Assembly (NCBI GenBank): GCA_904399395.1
Contig: CAJFPJ010000035.1
Location: forward strand, 1-41,544
DNA: 41,544 nucleotides
Source of the DNA: an uncultured Clostridia bacterium
GTDB lineage: Bacteria; Bacillota; Clostridia; Oscillospirales; Acutalibacteraceae
Direction: 5' to 3'
The translations under genes were made by a program, and so were the position numbers. A model generated the notes under the pieces. The model worked only from the letters and a program-made list of their open reading frames with translations, ran no database searches and was not told the DNA's origin. Below are positions 7,570 through 14,910 of this stretch, piece after piece (the stretch's first letter is position 1; each line of letters opens with the position of its first letter).

Positions 7570-8214
7570 ATGGATGGGATCCAATTACTGCATTATACAA
7601 AGATTTTGAAGGGGAGGACGGTGCTTTCCGACGTTTGCCTGGAACTGGAAAAGGGCGGGATTTACGGCTTTTACGGCCATAATGGCTCCGGAAAAACCAT
7701 GCTTCTTCGGGCAGTGGCAGGGCTGATCGTTCCCACTGAGGGCTCTGTTTCCGTTTTTGGGAAGCAGCTGAATGAAAAATATGCTTTCCCAGAGAATATG
7801 GGCCTCATTATAGAAAACGTGGGATTTTGGCCGGATTTTACGGGAATGAAGAACCTGCAGCTTTTGGCCTCTGTGCGCAAAAAAATTGGGGATGAGGAGA
7901 TACGTAAGACCATCCGCCGGGTAGGCTTGGATCCGGAGGACAGGCGTGTATATAAGAAATATTCCCTGGGGATGAAACAGAGGCTGGGCCTTGCACAAGC
8001 TGTTATGGAAGAACCAGAGCTCCTTTTGCTGGACGAACCAACGAACGGATTGGATGACAGCGGCATAGAGCAGTTTAACACGATCATCCGGGAGGAACAC
8101 AGCAGAGGCGCTACGATCCTTCTTGCCAGCCACGATAAGGAGGAGCTGAAGCTTCTGTGCGGCAGGACTTTCCGTATATCGGACGGTGTGGTAGCAGAGG
8201 AGGAACTTCCATGA
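7570..8214 (+). CDS. ABC transporter ATP-binding protein
   Basis: This is a compact 214-residue ABC ATPase with all the catalytic motifs. Walker A is GHNGSGKT (36-43), the signature is YSLGMKQR (131-138), Walker B is LLLLDEP with catalytic E156, and the H-loop histidine is H188 in LASHDKEE. A short helical domain around 85-125 includes GLIIENVGFWPDF, where the Q-loop is expected. The size and pattern fit the ABC-2 / drug-and-peptide exporter group. It starts 2 bases after membrane protein 3 and overlaps the next gene by 4 bases (ATGA), so it should be made in step with the permeases. It should couple ATP hydrolysis to the membrane proteins of this operon. Confidence 0.9.
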   Translation: MDGIQLLHYTKILKGRTVLSDVCLELEKGGIYGFYGHNGSGKTMLLRAVAGLIVPTEGSVSVFGKQLNEKYAFPENMGLIIENVGFWPDFTGMKNLQLLASVRKKIGDEEIRKTIRRVGLDPEDRRVYKKYSLGMKQRLGLAQAVMEEPELLLLDEPTNGLDDSGIEQFNTIIREEHSRGATILLASHDKEELKLLCGRTFRISDGVVAEEELP

Positions 8215-8957
8215 GACGGTGGTTGTATGCGCTTCCCCTTGCGGTGGTCGTTGTCTGTTTTGTTCTGGCCGGCATGGTGAAAAATTCGGTTGTGCATTTT
8301 GATCCGGGCGTGATAGAGGAATATATGACGAGCCCCAGCGATTTCAAAGAGAGTTATAGGATAGAAATGGAATTAGATGAGACAGGCGAGCTTGAAAACG
8401 ATATAGATCCCCTGTTAGCTCCCCGCCCGCAGTATCTTTTGACGGCGGAGGAACTGCTGGAAAAGTCCCAGGCGGTCGTGAAAGCGGCCTGCACGGAGGA
8501 AAGGCGGGTCCACGGTGAAACGCTCTATACGCAGGTGGAAATAAAAGAGGTATATAAAGGGGAAGAAAATCTGAAAGGGAGAAAGATCTGGGTAGTGGGG
8601 GACTATTCGGTATCTGCAGAGTACCGGTATATCAACACATCCGGCGAAAAGAAGCTGCCCCTGATCAGTGGGCAGGAGTACCTTCTGTTTTTGAATAAGG
8701 CGGAATTTCACCCGGCCAGAAGCCTCACCGAATTTCAGGAAGCCCAATATACATTTGCAACCCATACCCCGGCGGACGCCTTCCTGTTTACAGGGGAAAA
8801 GCAGACGACGGTGTTTGAGTATGAAGATGGTTCTTCGGAATGGGAAACTCTGAAAACGCTCAGGGGGATTGATGTGTTTACATGGGATCCTGAAGATTTG
8901 GAAGAATACTATACCCTGCGAGACGAGCTGTATGCTCAGTTGAATATACAATTTTAA
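8211..8957 (+). CDS. membrane-anchored extracytoplasmic protein of the ABC operon
   Basis: The likely start is ATG 8211, which overlaps the ATPase stop and is served by AGGAGG about 8 bases upstream. A longer in-frame reading from 8157 lies inside the ATPase gene and lacks this site. The protein then has 248 residues. It has one N-terminal hydrophobic segment (MRRWLYALPLAVVVVCFVLA) with no lipobox, then a soluble part. Residues about 85-170 contain an alternating strand pattern, VEIKEVYKGEENLKGRKIWV and later SGQEYLLFLNK. This is a pattern I associate with small extracellular beta domains in Firmicutes lipoproteins. It could be a substrate-binding, sensing or self-protection subunit. The function is unknown. 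Confidence 0.65.
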   Translation: MRRWLYALPLAVVVVCFVLAGMVKNSVVHFDPGVIEEYMTSPSDFKESYRIEMELDETGELENDIDPLLAPRPQYLLTAEELLEKSQAVVKAACTEERRVHGETLYTQVEIKEVYKGEENLKGRKIWVVGDYSVSAEYRYINTSGEKKLPLISGQEYLLFLNKAEFHPARSLTEFQEAQYTFATHTPADAFLFTGEKQTTVFEYEDGSSEWETLKTLRGIDVFTWDPEDLEEYYTLRDELYAQLNIQF

Positions 8958-8968
8958 GATAGAATACG

Positions 8969-9001
8969 ATCCTTCTGAAGTTTCGCTTCAGGAGGATTTT
9001 T
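8969..9001 (+). terminator. terminator of the ABC operon
   Basis: Arms ATCCTTCTGAAG (8969-8980) and CTTCAGGAGGAT (8986-8997) pair with one G-U around the loop TTTCG, followed by TTTT. It lies 12 bases after the last stop of the operon. Confidence 0.85.
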
Positions 9002-9139
9002 ATATTTTAGAATTACCAATATAAGATTATGTCTCTGCAAAGACGCTCTTCTCCAAGATAAATCATACGAATTTGGTCAGAAGCTTCACAATATCTTTAA
9101 AATTCTATAGAAAATTCACAAGTGGTTCATATTTCCACA

Positions 9140-9169
9140 TTGTAAAAGCCTGTGTTTTTACGATATAAT
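9140..9169 (+). promoter_or_regulatory. promoter of citrate synthase
   Basis: TTGTAA (9140-9145) and a perfect TATAAT (9164-9169) are 18 bases apart. The start of transcription would be near 9176, about 97 bases before the preferred ATG at 9273. The 138 bases between the upstream terminator and this promoter hold nothing recognisable. Confidence 0.6.
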
Positions 9170-9272
9170 AAGTATGTTAATTGTATCATGGAAAAGAATG
9201 CGGAGAGAGCGTATCGCCGGTGGAGCGGATACGGACAGAGCCGCAAATTCTATGGGAAAAGGAGAATGTGAT

Positions 9273-10655
9273 ATGGCAAAGACAGACGGCAGGGACTTTT
9301 TTGAAATTACGCCGGAAATGATGCAGTATGCGGCCCTGTGCCAGGAACACAGCGAAATCGATTCGAGCCTGTATGCAAAATACGATGTGAAGCGCGGCCT
9401 GCGCGACTTGAACGGAAAGGGCGTTTTGACAGGTCTTACAGAGATTTCTGAGATTCAATCCTCCAAAGTGGTGGACGGAAAAACAGTTCCCTGTGAAGGC
9501 AAGCTTTTTTATCGCGGCTATGATGTGGAAGAGCTGGTGGCGGGTTTTATCCGCGATAGGCGCTTTGGGTTTGAAGAAGTTGTGTATCTATTACTTTTTG
9601 GTGAACTGCCTACAGAGAAGGAATTGGCTGATTTCCGGGTAGTTCTCAATACATACAGGACTCTTCCCACAAACTTTGTGCGTGATATCATTATGAAGGC
9701 CCCCACGGCGGATATGATGAACACACTGGCGAGAAGTGTTCTCACTCTTTATGCCTATGACGAGAAGGCCAACGACACCTCTCTGCCCAATATGCTGCGG
9801 CAGTGTATTGAGTTGATTGCGCTTTTCCCGCAGCTGGCGGTGTATGGGTATCAGGCCTATGCGTTTGATGAAGACAGGCTTAATAATAGCTTTTTCATCC
9901 ATTCCCCCCGGCCGGAGCTTTCTACGGCTGAAAATATTCTGCATATGCTGCGTATCGACAGCAAATATTCTGAGTTGGAAGCTAAAATTCTGGATTTGGC
10001 GCTGGTGCTTCATGCAGAGCATGGCGGCGGAAACAATTCCACTTTTACCACCCACGTGGTGGCGTCCTCTGCTTCTGACACCTATTCCATCATAGCGGCT
10101 GCTCTGGGCTCTTTGAAAGGTCCGCGCCACGGAGGTGCCAACATCAAGGTTGTGCAGATGTTTGAGGATATGAAGGCCAATGTGAAAGATTGGGAGGACG
10201 AAGAGGAAGTGGAGCGTTATCTGCGTGCTCTGCTCCACAAAGAAGCGTTTGACCGCCAGGGCCTGATTTATGGTATGGGGCATGCAGTGTATTCCATCTC
10301 AGATCCCAGAGCTAATATTTTTAAGAGCTTTGTCCATAAACTGGCTGATGAAAAGAATATGCAGAAGGAATATGCTCTCTATTCCAACGTGGAGAAGCTG
10401 GCGGTAAAGGTGATCGCTGAGGAGCGCAAAATCTATAAGGGTGTCAGCGCCAATATTGATTTTTACAGCGGTTTCGTATACCACATGCTGGGGCTTCCCA
10501 CAGAGCTGTTTACCCCGCTGTTTGCTATGGCGCGCATTGCAGGCTGGTCGGCCCATCTGATGGAGGAAAAGATCAATTCCGGCAAGATCATCCGGCCCTC
10601 TTATATGAGTATTTCTCCCCGCAGGGAGTATGTTTCTTTGGAAAGCCGTGGGTAA
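9273..10655 (+). CDS. gltA: citrate synthase
   Basis: The enzyme condenses acetyl-CoA and oxaloacetate to citrate. With ATG 9273 the protein has 460 residues, usual for the Clostridia-type enzyme. An in-frame ATG at 9174 would add a 33-residue Arg-rich leader at odds with the family, whereas AAAGGAGA sits 8 bases before 9273. The catalytic triad is visible: H250 in LHAEHGGGNNSTF, H337 in GMGHAVYSISDPRA, and D396 in NIDFYSGFVYHMLGLP. The GPRHGGAN segment and the C-terminal arginine region RPSYMSISPRREYV are also present. It stands alone: no aconitase or isocitrate dehydrogenase lies within the window, so it may feed glutamate synthesis by an incomplete TCA branch (inference). It is closed by a strong terminator. 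Confidence 0.95.
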   Translation: MAKTDGRDFFEITPEMMQYAALCQEHSEIDSSLYAKYDVKRGLRDLNGKGVLTGLTEISEIQSSKVVDGKTVPCEGKLFYRGYDVEELVAGFIRDRRFGFEEVVYLLLFGELPTEKELADFRVVLNTYRTLPTNFVRDIIMKAPTADMMNTLARSVLTLYAYDEKANDTSLPNMLRQCIELIALFPQLAVYGYQAYAFDEDRLNNSFFIHSPRPELSTAENILHMLRIDSKYSELEAKILDLALVLHAEHGGGNNSTFTTHVVASSASDTYSIIAAALGSLKGPRHGGANIKVVQMFEDMKANVKDWEDEEEVERYLRALLHKEAFDRQGLIYGMGHAVYSISDPRANIFKSFVHKLADEKNMQKEYALYSNVEKLAVKVIAEERKIYKGVSANIDFYSGFVYHMLGLPTELFTPLFAMARIAGWSAHLMEEKINSGKIIRPSYMSISPRREYVSLESRG

Positions 10656-10695
10656 ATCCTGTATTATGCCGGCTTAACAAAAGATAGAGTGAATA

Positions 10696-10758
10696 AAAAA
10701 GCGGAGAACCGCTCTCTTTGTTTCCAACCGTGGAACAAGATGCGGCTCTCCGCTTTTT
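10696..10758. terminator. Y-shaped terminator between convergent genes
   Basis: Long arms AAAAAGCGGAGAACCGC (10696-10712) and GCGGCTCTCCGCTTTTT (10742-10758) pair with one mismatch. They enclose a second small hairpin around TCCA/TGGA (10723-10734). A runs on one side and T runs on the other let it work in both directions. It can end citrate synthase transcripts from the left and the two tiny minus-strand genes from the right. Confidence 0.85.
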
Positions 10759-10816
10759 ATATTTTGACCGCTGTGAGATGCGGGGCCCGGGCTGCGTATC
10801 GGATTCTGGAGGATCT

Positions 10817-10987
10817 TTATTTCTGCTTCTCTGCCGGTTTTTTCTTCAGATACGTCTCCGCCAAATTCCGAAGATCCTGCTCGTTTGAGACAGATGCGCC
10901 GGATTGGATAATAGTTTCCTGCAGGGCTGCAGGCAAGGTGTTAAAAAAGGGATTTTCTCGGATGTTTTTCATGAATTCGCTTTCCAT
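10817..10987 (-). CDS. 56-residue protein of unknown function
   Basis: The minus strand from ATG at 10987-10985 to TAA at 10819-10817 encodes a 56-residue soluble protein. It begins MESEFMKNIRENPFFNTLPA, contains ETIIQSGASVSNEQDL, and ends with a Lys-rich tail. AAAGAAAGGA lies about 10 bases ahead of the start. The composition is protein-like: amphipathic helices, no rare-residue excess, and a hydrophobic NPFFNTLPAALQETI core. I have the impression that similar small proteins are common in Clostridia, but I cannot name a family. It follows the 73-residue gene by 42 bases on the same strand, so the two are probably co-transcribed and end at the bidirectional terminator. Confidence 0.6.
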   Translation of the reverse strand: MESEFMKNIRENPFFNTLPAALQETIIQSGASVSNEQDLRNLAETYLKKKPAEKQK

Positions 10988-11029
10988 AGAATCAAATCCT
11001 TTCTTTAGGCGGGCTGTTTGGTCCGCCTT

Positions 11030-11251
11030 TTACATTTGTTGGATATATTCCTTCATACTGGTAAGTTCGCCCATCAGAGGGACGCCGATTACTTTGCTCA
11101 GAGCGCGGTTCAGCTCCGCATACTGGTTTCCGGTGATTTCGATAGCGTCGTTTTCATGCTCCTTCAATAATCCGATTCGCCGGTCGATTTCCTCAATGAT
11201 TTCCTGTCGGCTTACGAAATCCGAACCTTTGCTTGTATTCTGTGAAGACAT
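11030..11251 (-). CDS. 73-residue helical protein of unknown function
   Basis: This minus-strand protein begins MSSQNTSKGSDFVSRQEIIE and is almost wholly helical and charged. A stretch EIIEEIDRRIGLLKEHENDA with heptad-like Ile/Leu spacing suggests a short coiled coil. AAAGGAAGG lies about 11 bases before the ATG. It is followed 42 bases later by the 56-residue gene. No motif points to a function. A small regulatory, spore-associated or structural role is possible but unsupported. A longer plus-strand reading frame covers both small genes, but it lacks a ribosome binding site and its residues look random. Confidence 0.6.
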   Translation of the reverse strand: MSSQNTSKGSDFVSRQEIIEEIDRRIGLLKEHENDAIEITGNQYAELNRALSKVIGVPLMGELTSMKEYIQQM

Positions 11252-11598
11252 TTGGTTTGCACCTTCCTTTCAGTTTTTTACTATTCTTTCCTGTGTTTCT
11301 CCGGTTTATAAGCAAGAACGGCAAAAGGAAGGGGATATTTAACGTCTTTTTTCCGTCTTATTGCCCGACTGTATATGGAAAAGAGACTCTATGGCATATG
11401 TACATGCTTGATCTCCTGTTTTATGGTTTAGGTTCGTTTATTTTTTTCTTGATTCGGGATACTATTCTTACCCAATGCTCGGAAAAAAGATACAATTAGA
11501 GCTGCATTCGATGGAGCAGAGCAATCTGCAAGCTATGCAGTGCGGCAGATAAAGAGAATTGGTTAAAGGTATTGATTCTGTCCTGTGCTATATTTTTC
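11252..11598. other. long divergent intergenic region
   Basis: This stretch separates the minus-strand small genes from the plus-strand copper operon. I see no convincing gene, repeat or structured RNA in it. It must hold the promoter of the 73-residue gene, but no TTGACA/TATAAT pair stands out on the minus strand. A sigma factor other than the vegetative one is therefore possible. Short hydrophobic readings around 11398-11499 on the plus strand lack a ribosome binding site. Confidence 0.5.
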
Positions 11599-11627
11599 TT
11601 GACATATATCAGAAAAAGGTGTATTGT
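11599..11627 (+). promoter_or_regulatory. copA-csoR promoter
   Basis: TTGACA (11599-11604) and TATTGT (11622-11627) are 17 bases apart. The expected start of transcription is near 11634, at the edge of the C-rich inverted repeat described next. Confidence 0.7.
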
Positions 11628-11632
11628 AGTAT

Positions 11633-11657
11633 TATACCCCCACCCCCTGGGAGTATA
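11633..11657 (+). promoter_or_regulatory. CsoR-type copper operator
   Basis: The site reads TATACCCCC, then a C-rich spacer, then GGGAGTATA. The outer arms TATAC and GTATA are symmetrical, and the C and G tracts match the known CsoR operator style (TATACCCC...GGGGTATA). It overlaps the predicted transcription start, fitting repression by apo-CsoR that is lifted when copper binds. CsoR is encoded in the same operon. Confidence 0.8.
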
Positions 11658-11682
11658 TAAAATTACCGAAAGGGAGGAAGCT

Positions 11683-14361
11683 ATGAAAGAACGATATGCT
11701 GTAACGGGAATGACCTGCAGCGCCTGCAGCAGCCATGTGGAAAAAGCTGTGAAGGGTTGCAGCGGTGTTTCTGCTGTTCAGGTTAATTTGCTGCAGAATT
11801 CTATGGTGGTGGAATATGACGCTGCAGCGTGTTCTTCTGATACCATTATTCACGCTGTGGAACAGGCCGGATACGGGGCTTCCCTGGCAGAAGCTTCTGT
11901 AGGCAAAGCGCCAGGAAGGGCCGCTTCTGCTGGAGGCCTGGTGGAGGAAGCGGCTGCCCAGGCGAAGGGTGTGCGCCGGCGCCTTATTCTTTCCATTGTG
12001 TTTTTGATACTGCTTATGTATGTTTCCATGGGGCATATGATGAATTTCCCCCTTCCCTCTGTTTTTCACGGGGATGAAAACGCTATGGTGCTGGCTCTTA
12101 CGCAGTTTCTGTTGCTGCTGCCCATATTGTATCTGAACAGGAGCTATTATAGCCGCGGCTTTAAAGCGTTGTTTCACGGCGCCCCTACAATGGATACCCT
12201 TATAGCCGTAGGTTCCGGAGCCGCGCTGATTTACGGTGTGGCGGCGATGTATGTGATCGGTTGGGCTCTTGGCCATGGAGATTTGGAACTTTCCCATCGG
12301 TATGCCATGGATCTATATTTTGAATCCGCGGGAACGATTCTGACGCTGATAACGGTGGGCAAATATCTGGAATCCCGCTCCAAGGGCAAGACCTCCGAAG
12401 CCGTGAACAGGCTTATGGATCTGGCGCCTCGTACGGCGTTGCGCCTGGAAAACGGCCAGGAGGTAGAGATCCCCGCCGAGGAAATAGAGGTGGGAGATAT
12501 TCTGGTTGTGAAGCCGGGTATGAGCATCCCTGCGGATGGAAAGGTCCTGGAAGGCTCCGGTGCAGTGGATGAATCCGCAGTAACAGGGGAAAGCCTTCCT
12601 GTGGAAAAGCAGCCCGGTGACGCTGTGACCGGCGCGACAGTCAACCGTTCCGGCTGGATGAAGATGCGGGCGGAACGAGTGGGGAGCGACACGACCCTTT
12701 CGCAAATCATTCAGCTGGTGGAGGATGCCACCAGTTCGAAGGCTCCCATTGCCAGGTTGGCAGATAAAGTCAGTGCTGTGTTTGTGCCTGTAGTTATATC
12801 CCTGGCAGCGCTCACCATGATTGTGTGGCTGCTTGCGGGCAATTCGCTGGAAATGGCTCTTTCCTGCGGTATATCCGTTTTGGTGATTTCTTGCCCCTGT
12901 GCCTTGGGTTTGGCGACGCCCACTGCTATTATGGTGGGAACCGGCCGGGGCGCTGAAAACGGGATTCTGTTCAAATCAGCGGAAAGTTTGGAAATTGCCC
13001 ATAAAATCGATACGATTGTTTTGGATAAAACCGGCACCATAACCCAGGGAACCCCTGAGGTTACAGACAGTTTCCCGGCGCCCGGTGTGCCCCTTGAGGT
13101 TTTCATGAGCCGGGCGGGTTCTGTGGAAAAGCCCTCAGAACATCCTCTGGCACAGGCTGTTGTCCGCTGGGCGGAGCTGAATGGGGCCATTTTTGAGCAG
13201 CCCCGGGAATTTAAAGCCCAGGAGGGGCGGGGAATTTCCGCTTTTGTGAACGGCAAGCAGATTCTTTCGGGCAATGCTGCCATGATGGAGGAAGCTGGCA
13301 TTTCCCTTTCCGGTCTTAAAGAAAAAGCGGAAGAGCTGGCTTCCTCGGGAAAAACGCCTCTCTATTTCGCAGAGGATGGGAAGCTTTTGGGAATGCTGGC
13401 TCTGGCGGATGTACTGAAACCGGGCAGCAAACGTGCCATTCAGGAAATGAAGGCTCTGGGTCTGGATGTTATTATGCTCACAGGCGACAATCGGCGCACA
13501 GCCGAGGCTGTACGCAATGAGTTGGGTCTCACAGCCGTTTCGGCCGAGCTTCTGCCTGGAGATAAGGAAAAGGAAATCCGCAGGCTGCAGGAAGAAGGAC
13601 ACAAGGTAGCTATGGTGGGAGACGGCATCAACGACGCCCCCTCCTTGGCCAGAGCGGATTTGGGTATAGCCGTAGGTGCCGGGACGGATGTGGCTATCGA
13701 ATCCGCAGATGTGGTGCTGATGCACAATGATCTGATGGATGTACCCTCTGCAGTGCAGTTGGGGCGTGCAGTTATCCGGAATATCAAAGAAAATCTCTTT
13801 TGGGCCTTTTTCTATAATGTGCTTGGTATTCCACTGGCAGCAGGCATATTGTATCCAATTTTCCAGATTCGGTTGAATCCTATGTTTGCCGCGGCTGCTA
13901 TGAGCCTGAGCTCTGTGTTTGTTGTCACCAACGCCCTCCGCCTGCGCTTCTTCAAACCGAAGCGCCATACCCAAGCGGAGACAAAGCCTTCGTCTCTTCC
14001 GGGAAACCAGCCTTCTCTCAGGCCGGAATTCTGTGAGATAGAAAATAAAGCGGCTTCCTGCCCTGTGCCGGAAAAAGCGGATTGTGCCATTTCCGGTGTG
14101 GTGAATAGCGGGGAAGTACCCCTTACAAATGAAAAAGGAGAAGATGTAGCTATGGAAAAAAAGACGATTCATATTGAAGGAATGATGTGTGCCCATTGTT
14201 CTGGCAGGGTGGAAAAAGCCCTCAATGATCTTTCCGGTGTGACGGCCAAAGTAGATTTGGAAAAGAAGTGTGCAGTCGTGGAGCTTTCAGGAACGGTAAG
14301 CGATGAAACTTTGACAAAAGCTGTTACCGATGCGGGCTATGAAGTGGTATCCATCGACTGA
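11683..14361 (+). CDS. copA: copper-exporting P1B ATPase with a C-terminal CopZ-like domain
   Basis: From ATG 11683, with AGGGAGGA 4-11 bases upstream, the protein has 892 residues. An N-terminal heavy-metal domain carries GMTCSAC (C12, C15). Eight membrane helices surround the ion site C404-P-C406. The phosphorylated aspartate is D448 in DKTGT, the actuator has TGES, and the hinge has GDGINDAP from residue 646. It exports Cu(I) with ATP. Unusually, after the last helix pair a 60-70 residue flexible linker leads to a second heavy-metal domain with GMMCAHC (C836, C839). This has the size of a free CopZ chaperone and carries its own internal start signals (see 14134-14154). An upstream in-frame ATG at 11572 lies before the promoter and operator and is rejected. 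Confidence 0.95.
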   Translation: MKERYAVTGMTCSACSSHVEKAVKGCSGVSAVQVNLLQNSMVVEYDAAACSSDTIIHAVEQAGYGASLAEASVGKAPGRAASAGGLVEEAAAQAKGVRRRLILSIVFLILLMYVSMGHMMNFPLPSVFHGDENAMVLALTQFLLLLPILYLNRSYYSRGFKALFHGAPTMDTLIAVGSGAALIYGVAAMYVIGWALGHGDLELSHRYAMDLYFESAGTILTLITVGKYLESRSKGKTSEAVNRLMDLAPRTALRLENGQEVEIPAEEIEVGDILVVKPGMSIPADGKVLEGSGAVDESAVTGESLPVEKQPGDAVTGATVNRSGWMKMRAERVGSDTTLSQIIQLVEDATSSKAPIARLADKVSAVFVPVVISLAALTMIVWLLAGNSLEMALSCGISVLVISCPCALGLATPTAIMVGTGRGAENGILFKSAESLEIAHKIDTIVLDKTGTITQGTPEVTDSFPAPGVPLEVFMSRAGSVEKPSEHPLAQAVVRWAELNGAIFEQPREFKAQEGRGISAFVNGKQILSGNAAMMEEAGISLSGLKEKAEELASSGKTPLYFAEDGKLLGMLALADVLKPGSKRAIQEMKALGLDVIMLTGDNRRTAEAVRNELGLTAVSAELLPGDKEKEIRRLQEEGHKVAMVGDGINDAPSLARADLGIAVGAGTDVAIESADVVLMHNDLMDVPSAVQLGRAVIRNIKENLFWAFFYNVLGIPLAAGILYPIFQIRLNPMFAAAAMSLSSVFVVTNALRLRFFKPKRHTQAETKPSSLPGNQPSLRPEFCEIENKAASCPVPEKADCAISGVVNSGEVPLTNEKGEDVAMEKKTIHIEGMMCAHCSGRVEKALNDLSGVTAKVDLEKKCAVVELSGTVSDETLTKAVTDAGYEVVSID
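14134..14154 (+). promoter_or_regulatory. copZ: internal ribosome binding site and ATG for a CopZ-sized product
   Basis: Inside copA, AAAGGAG (14134-14140) precedes an in-frame ATG at 14152 by 11 bases. Translation from it would give a free 69-residue protein starting MEKKTIHIEGMMCAHC, equal to a whole CopZ chaperone. The spacing is a little long but usable. Either it is a leftover of a once-separate copZ fused to copA, or both the fusion and the free chaperone are made. Production is an inference. Confidence 0.5.
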
Positions 14362-14384
14362 AGCGCTGAAAGGAGGCGGGCCCT

Positions 14385-14657
14385 GTGAAGGCAGATAACG
14401 ATTCTGTAACCCGGTTGATCAAAACAGCCCGCGGCCAGATGGATGGTGTCCTTCGCATGATCGAGAAGGACACCTACTGCATGGATGTGCTCAATCAGCT
14501 TCTGGCGGCCCAGGCAGTTCTGCGCCGGGCTGAGCAGGAAATCATCCGCGCCCATTTGCAGTGTTGCGTATCAGAGGCCTTTTCCTCAGGCAATGAAGAG
14601 ATGCGTGAAGAAAAAATAGGAGAGCTGACGGCTTTGTTTGACAAGCTCGCAAAATAA
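14385..14657 (+). CDS. csoR: CsoR-family copper-sensing repressor
   Basis: This 90-residue all-helical protein of the CsoR/RcnR family starts at GTG 14385, with AAAGGAGG 8 bases upstream. The Cu(I)-binding set of CsoR is present with correct spacing: C32 (in DTYCMDVL), H57 and C61 (in AHLQCC). The 25- and 4-residue intervals equal those of Mycobacterium tuberculosis CsoR (C36, H61, C65). It lies 23 bases after copA, so it is translated from the same mRNA. It should repress at the C-rich operator before copA and release on copper binding, closing a feedback loop. Confidence 0.92.
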   Translation: MKADNDSVTRLIKTARGQMDGVLRMIEKDTYCMDVLNQLLAAQAVLRRAEQEIIRAHLQCCVSEAFSSGNEEMREEKIGELTALFDKLAK

Positions 14658-14803
14658 GGGGATTCTTTGGAGGCCCATGGCTTTTTCTATACCGTGTTGT
14701 GCAGAATTCAGAATTTGTTTACATTCCGTTCACCGCCAGCATAAGGCATAGCGGTATAGTACCAAGTATGACAGCCTGGTAACCGGTATCCCCAGCAAGA
14801 CTG

Positions 14804-14831
14804 GCCCGGCGTCTTCGGATGCCGGGCTTTT
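14804..14831 (+). terminator. terminator of the copper operon
   Basis: Arms GCCCGGCGTC (14804-14813) and GATGCCGGGC (14818-14827) pair with one G-U and are capped by the very stable C-UUCG-G tetraloop. Four Ts follow. Confidence 0.9.
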
Positions 14832-14910
14832 CCCATTTTGAGAGAAGAGTCGCTGTGTTAGGGCCGGAGTATAGGTGTATACAGTGCGGAAAGGATGCAG
14901 TTGAAGAAAG

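Noticed and set aside
9174-9272. 33-residue N-terminal extension of citrate synthase
   Set aside because: It is Arg-rich and not seen in the family. It begins at the predicted transcription start and lacks a ribosome binding site, whereas 9273 has one.
10689-11342. 217-residue plus-strand reading frame
   Set aside because: It has no ribosome binding site, its composition is Cys/Phe/Ser-rich as in antisense frames, and it runs opposite to two small minus-strand genes that have good start signals.
11398-11499. Short hydrophobic peptide reading MYMLDLLFYGLG
   Set aside because: It has no ribosome binding site or promoter, and nothing like a toxin-antitoxin RNA arrangement opposite it.
13135-14196. 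353-residue minus-strand reading across copA
   Set aside because: It is His/Arg/Gln-rich shadow sequence opposite a conserved ATPase.
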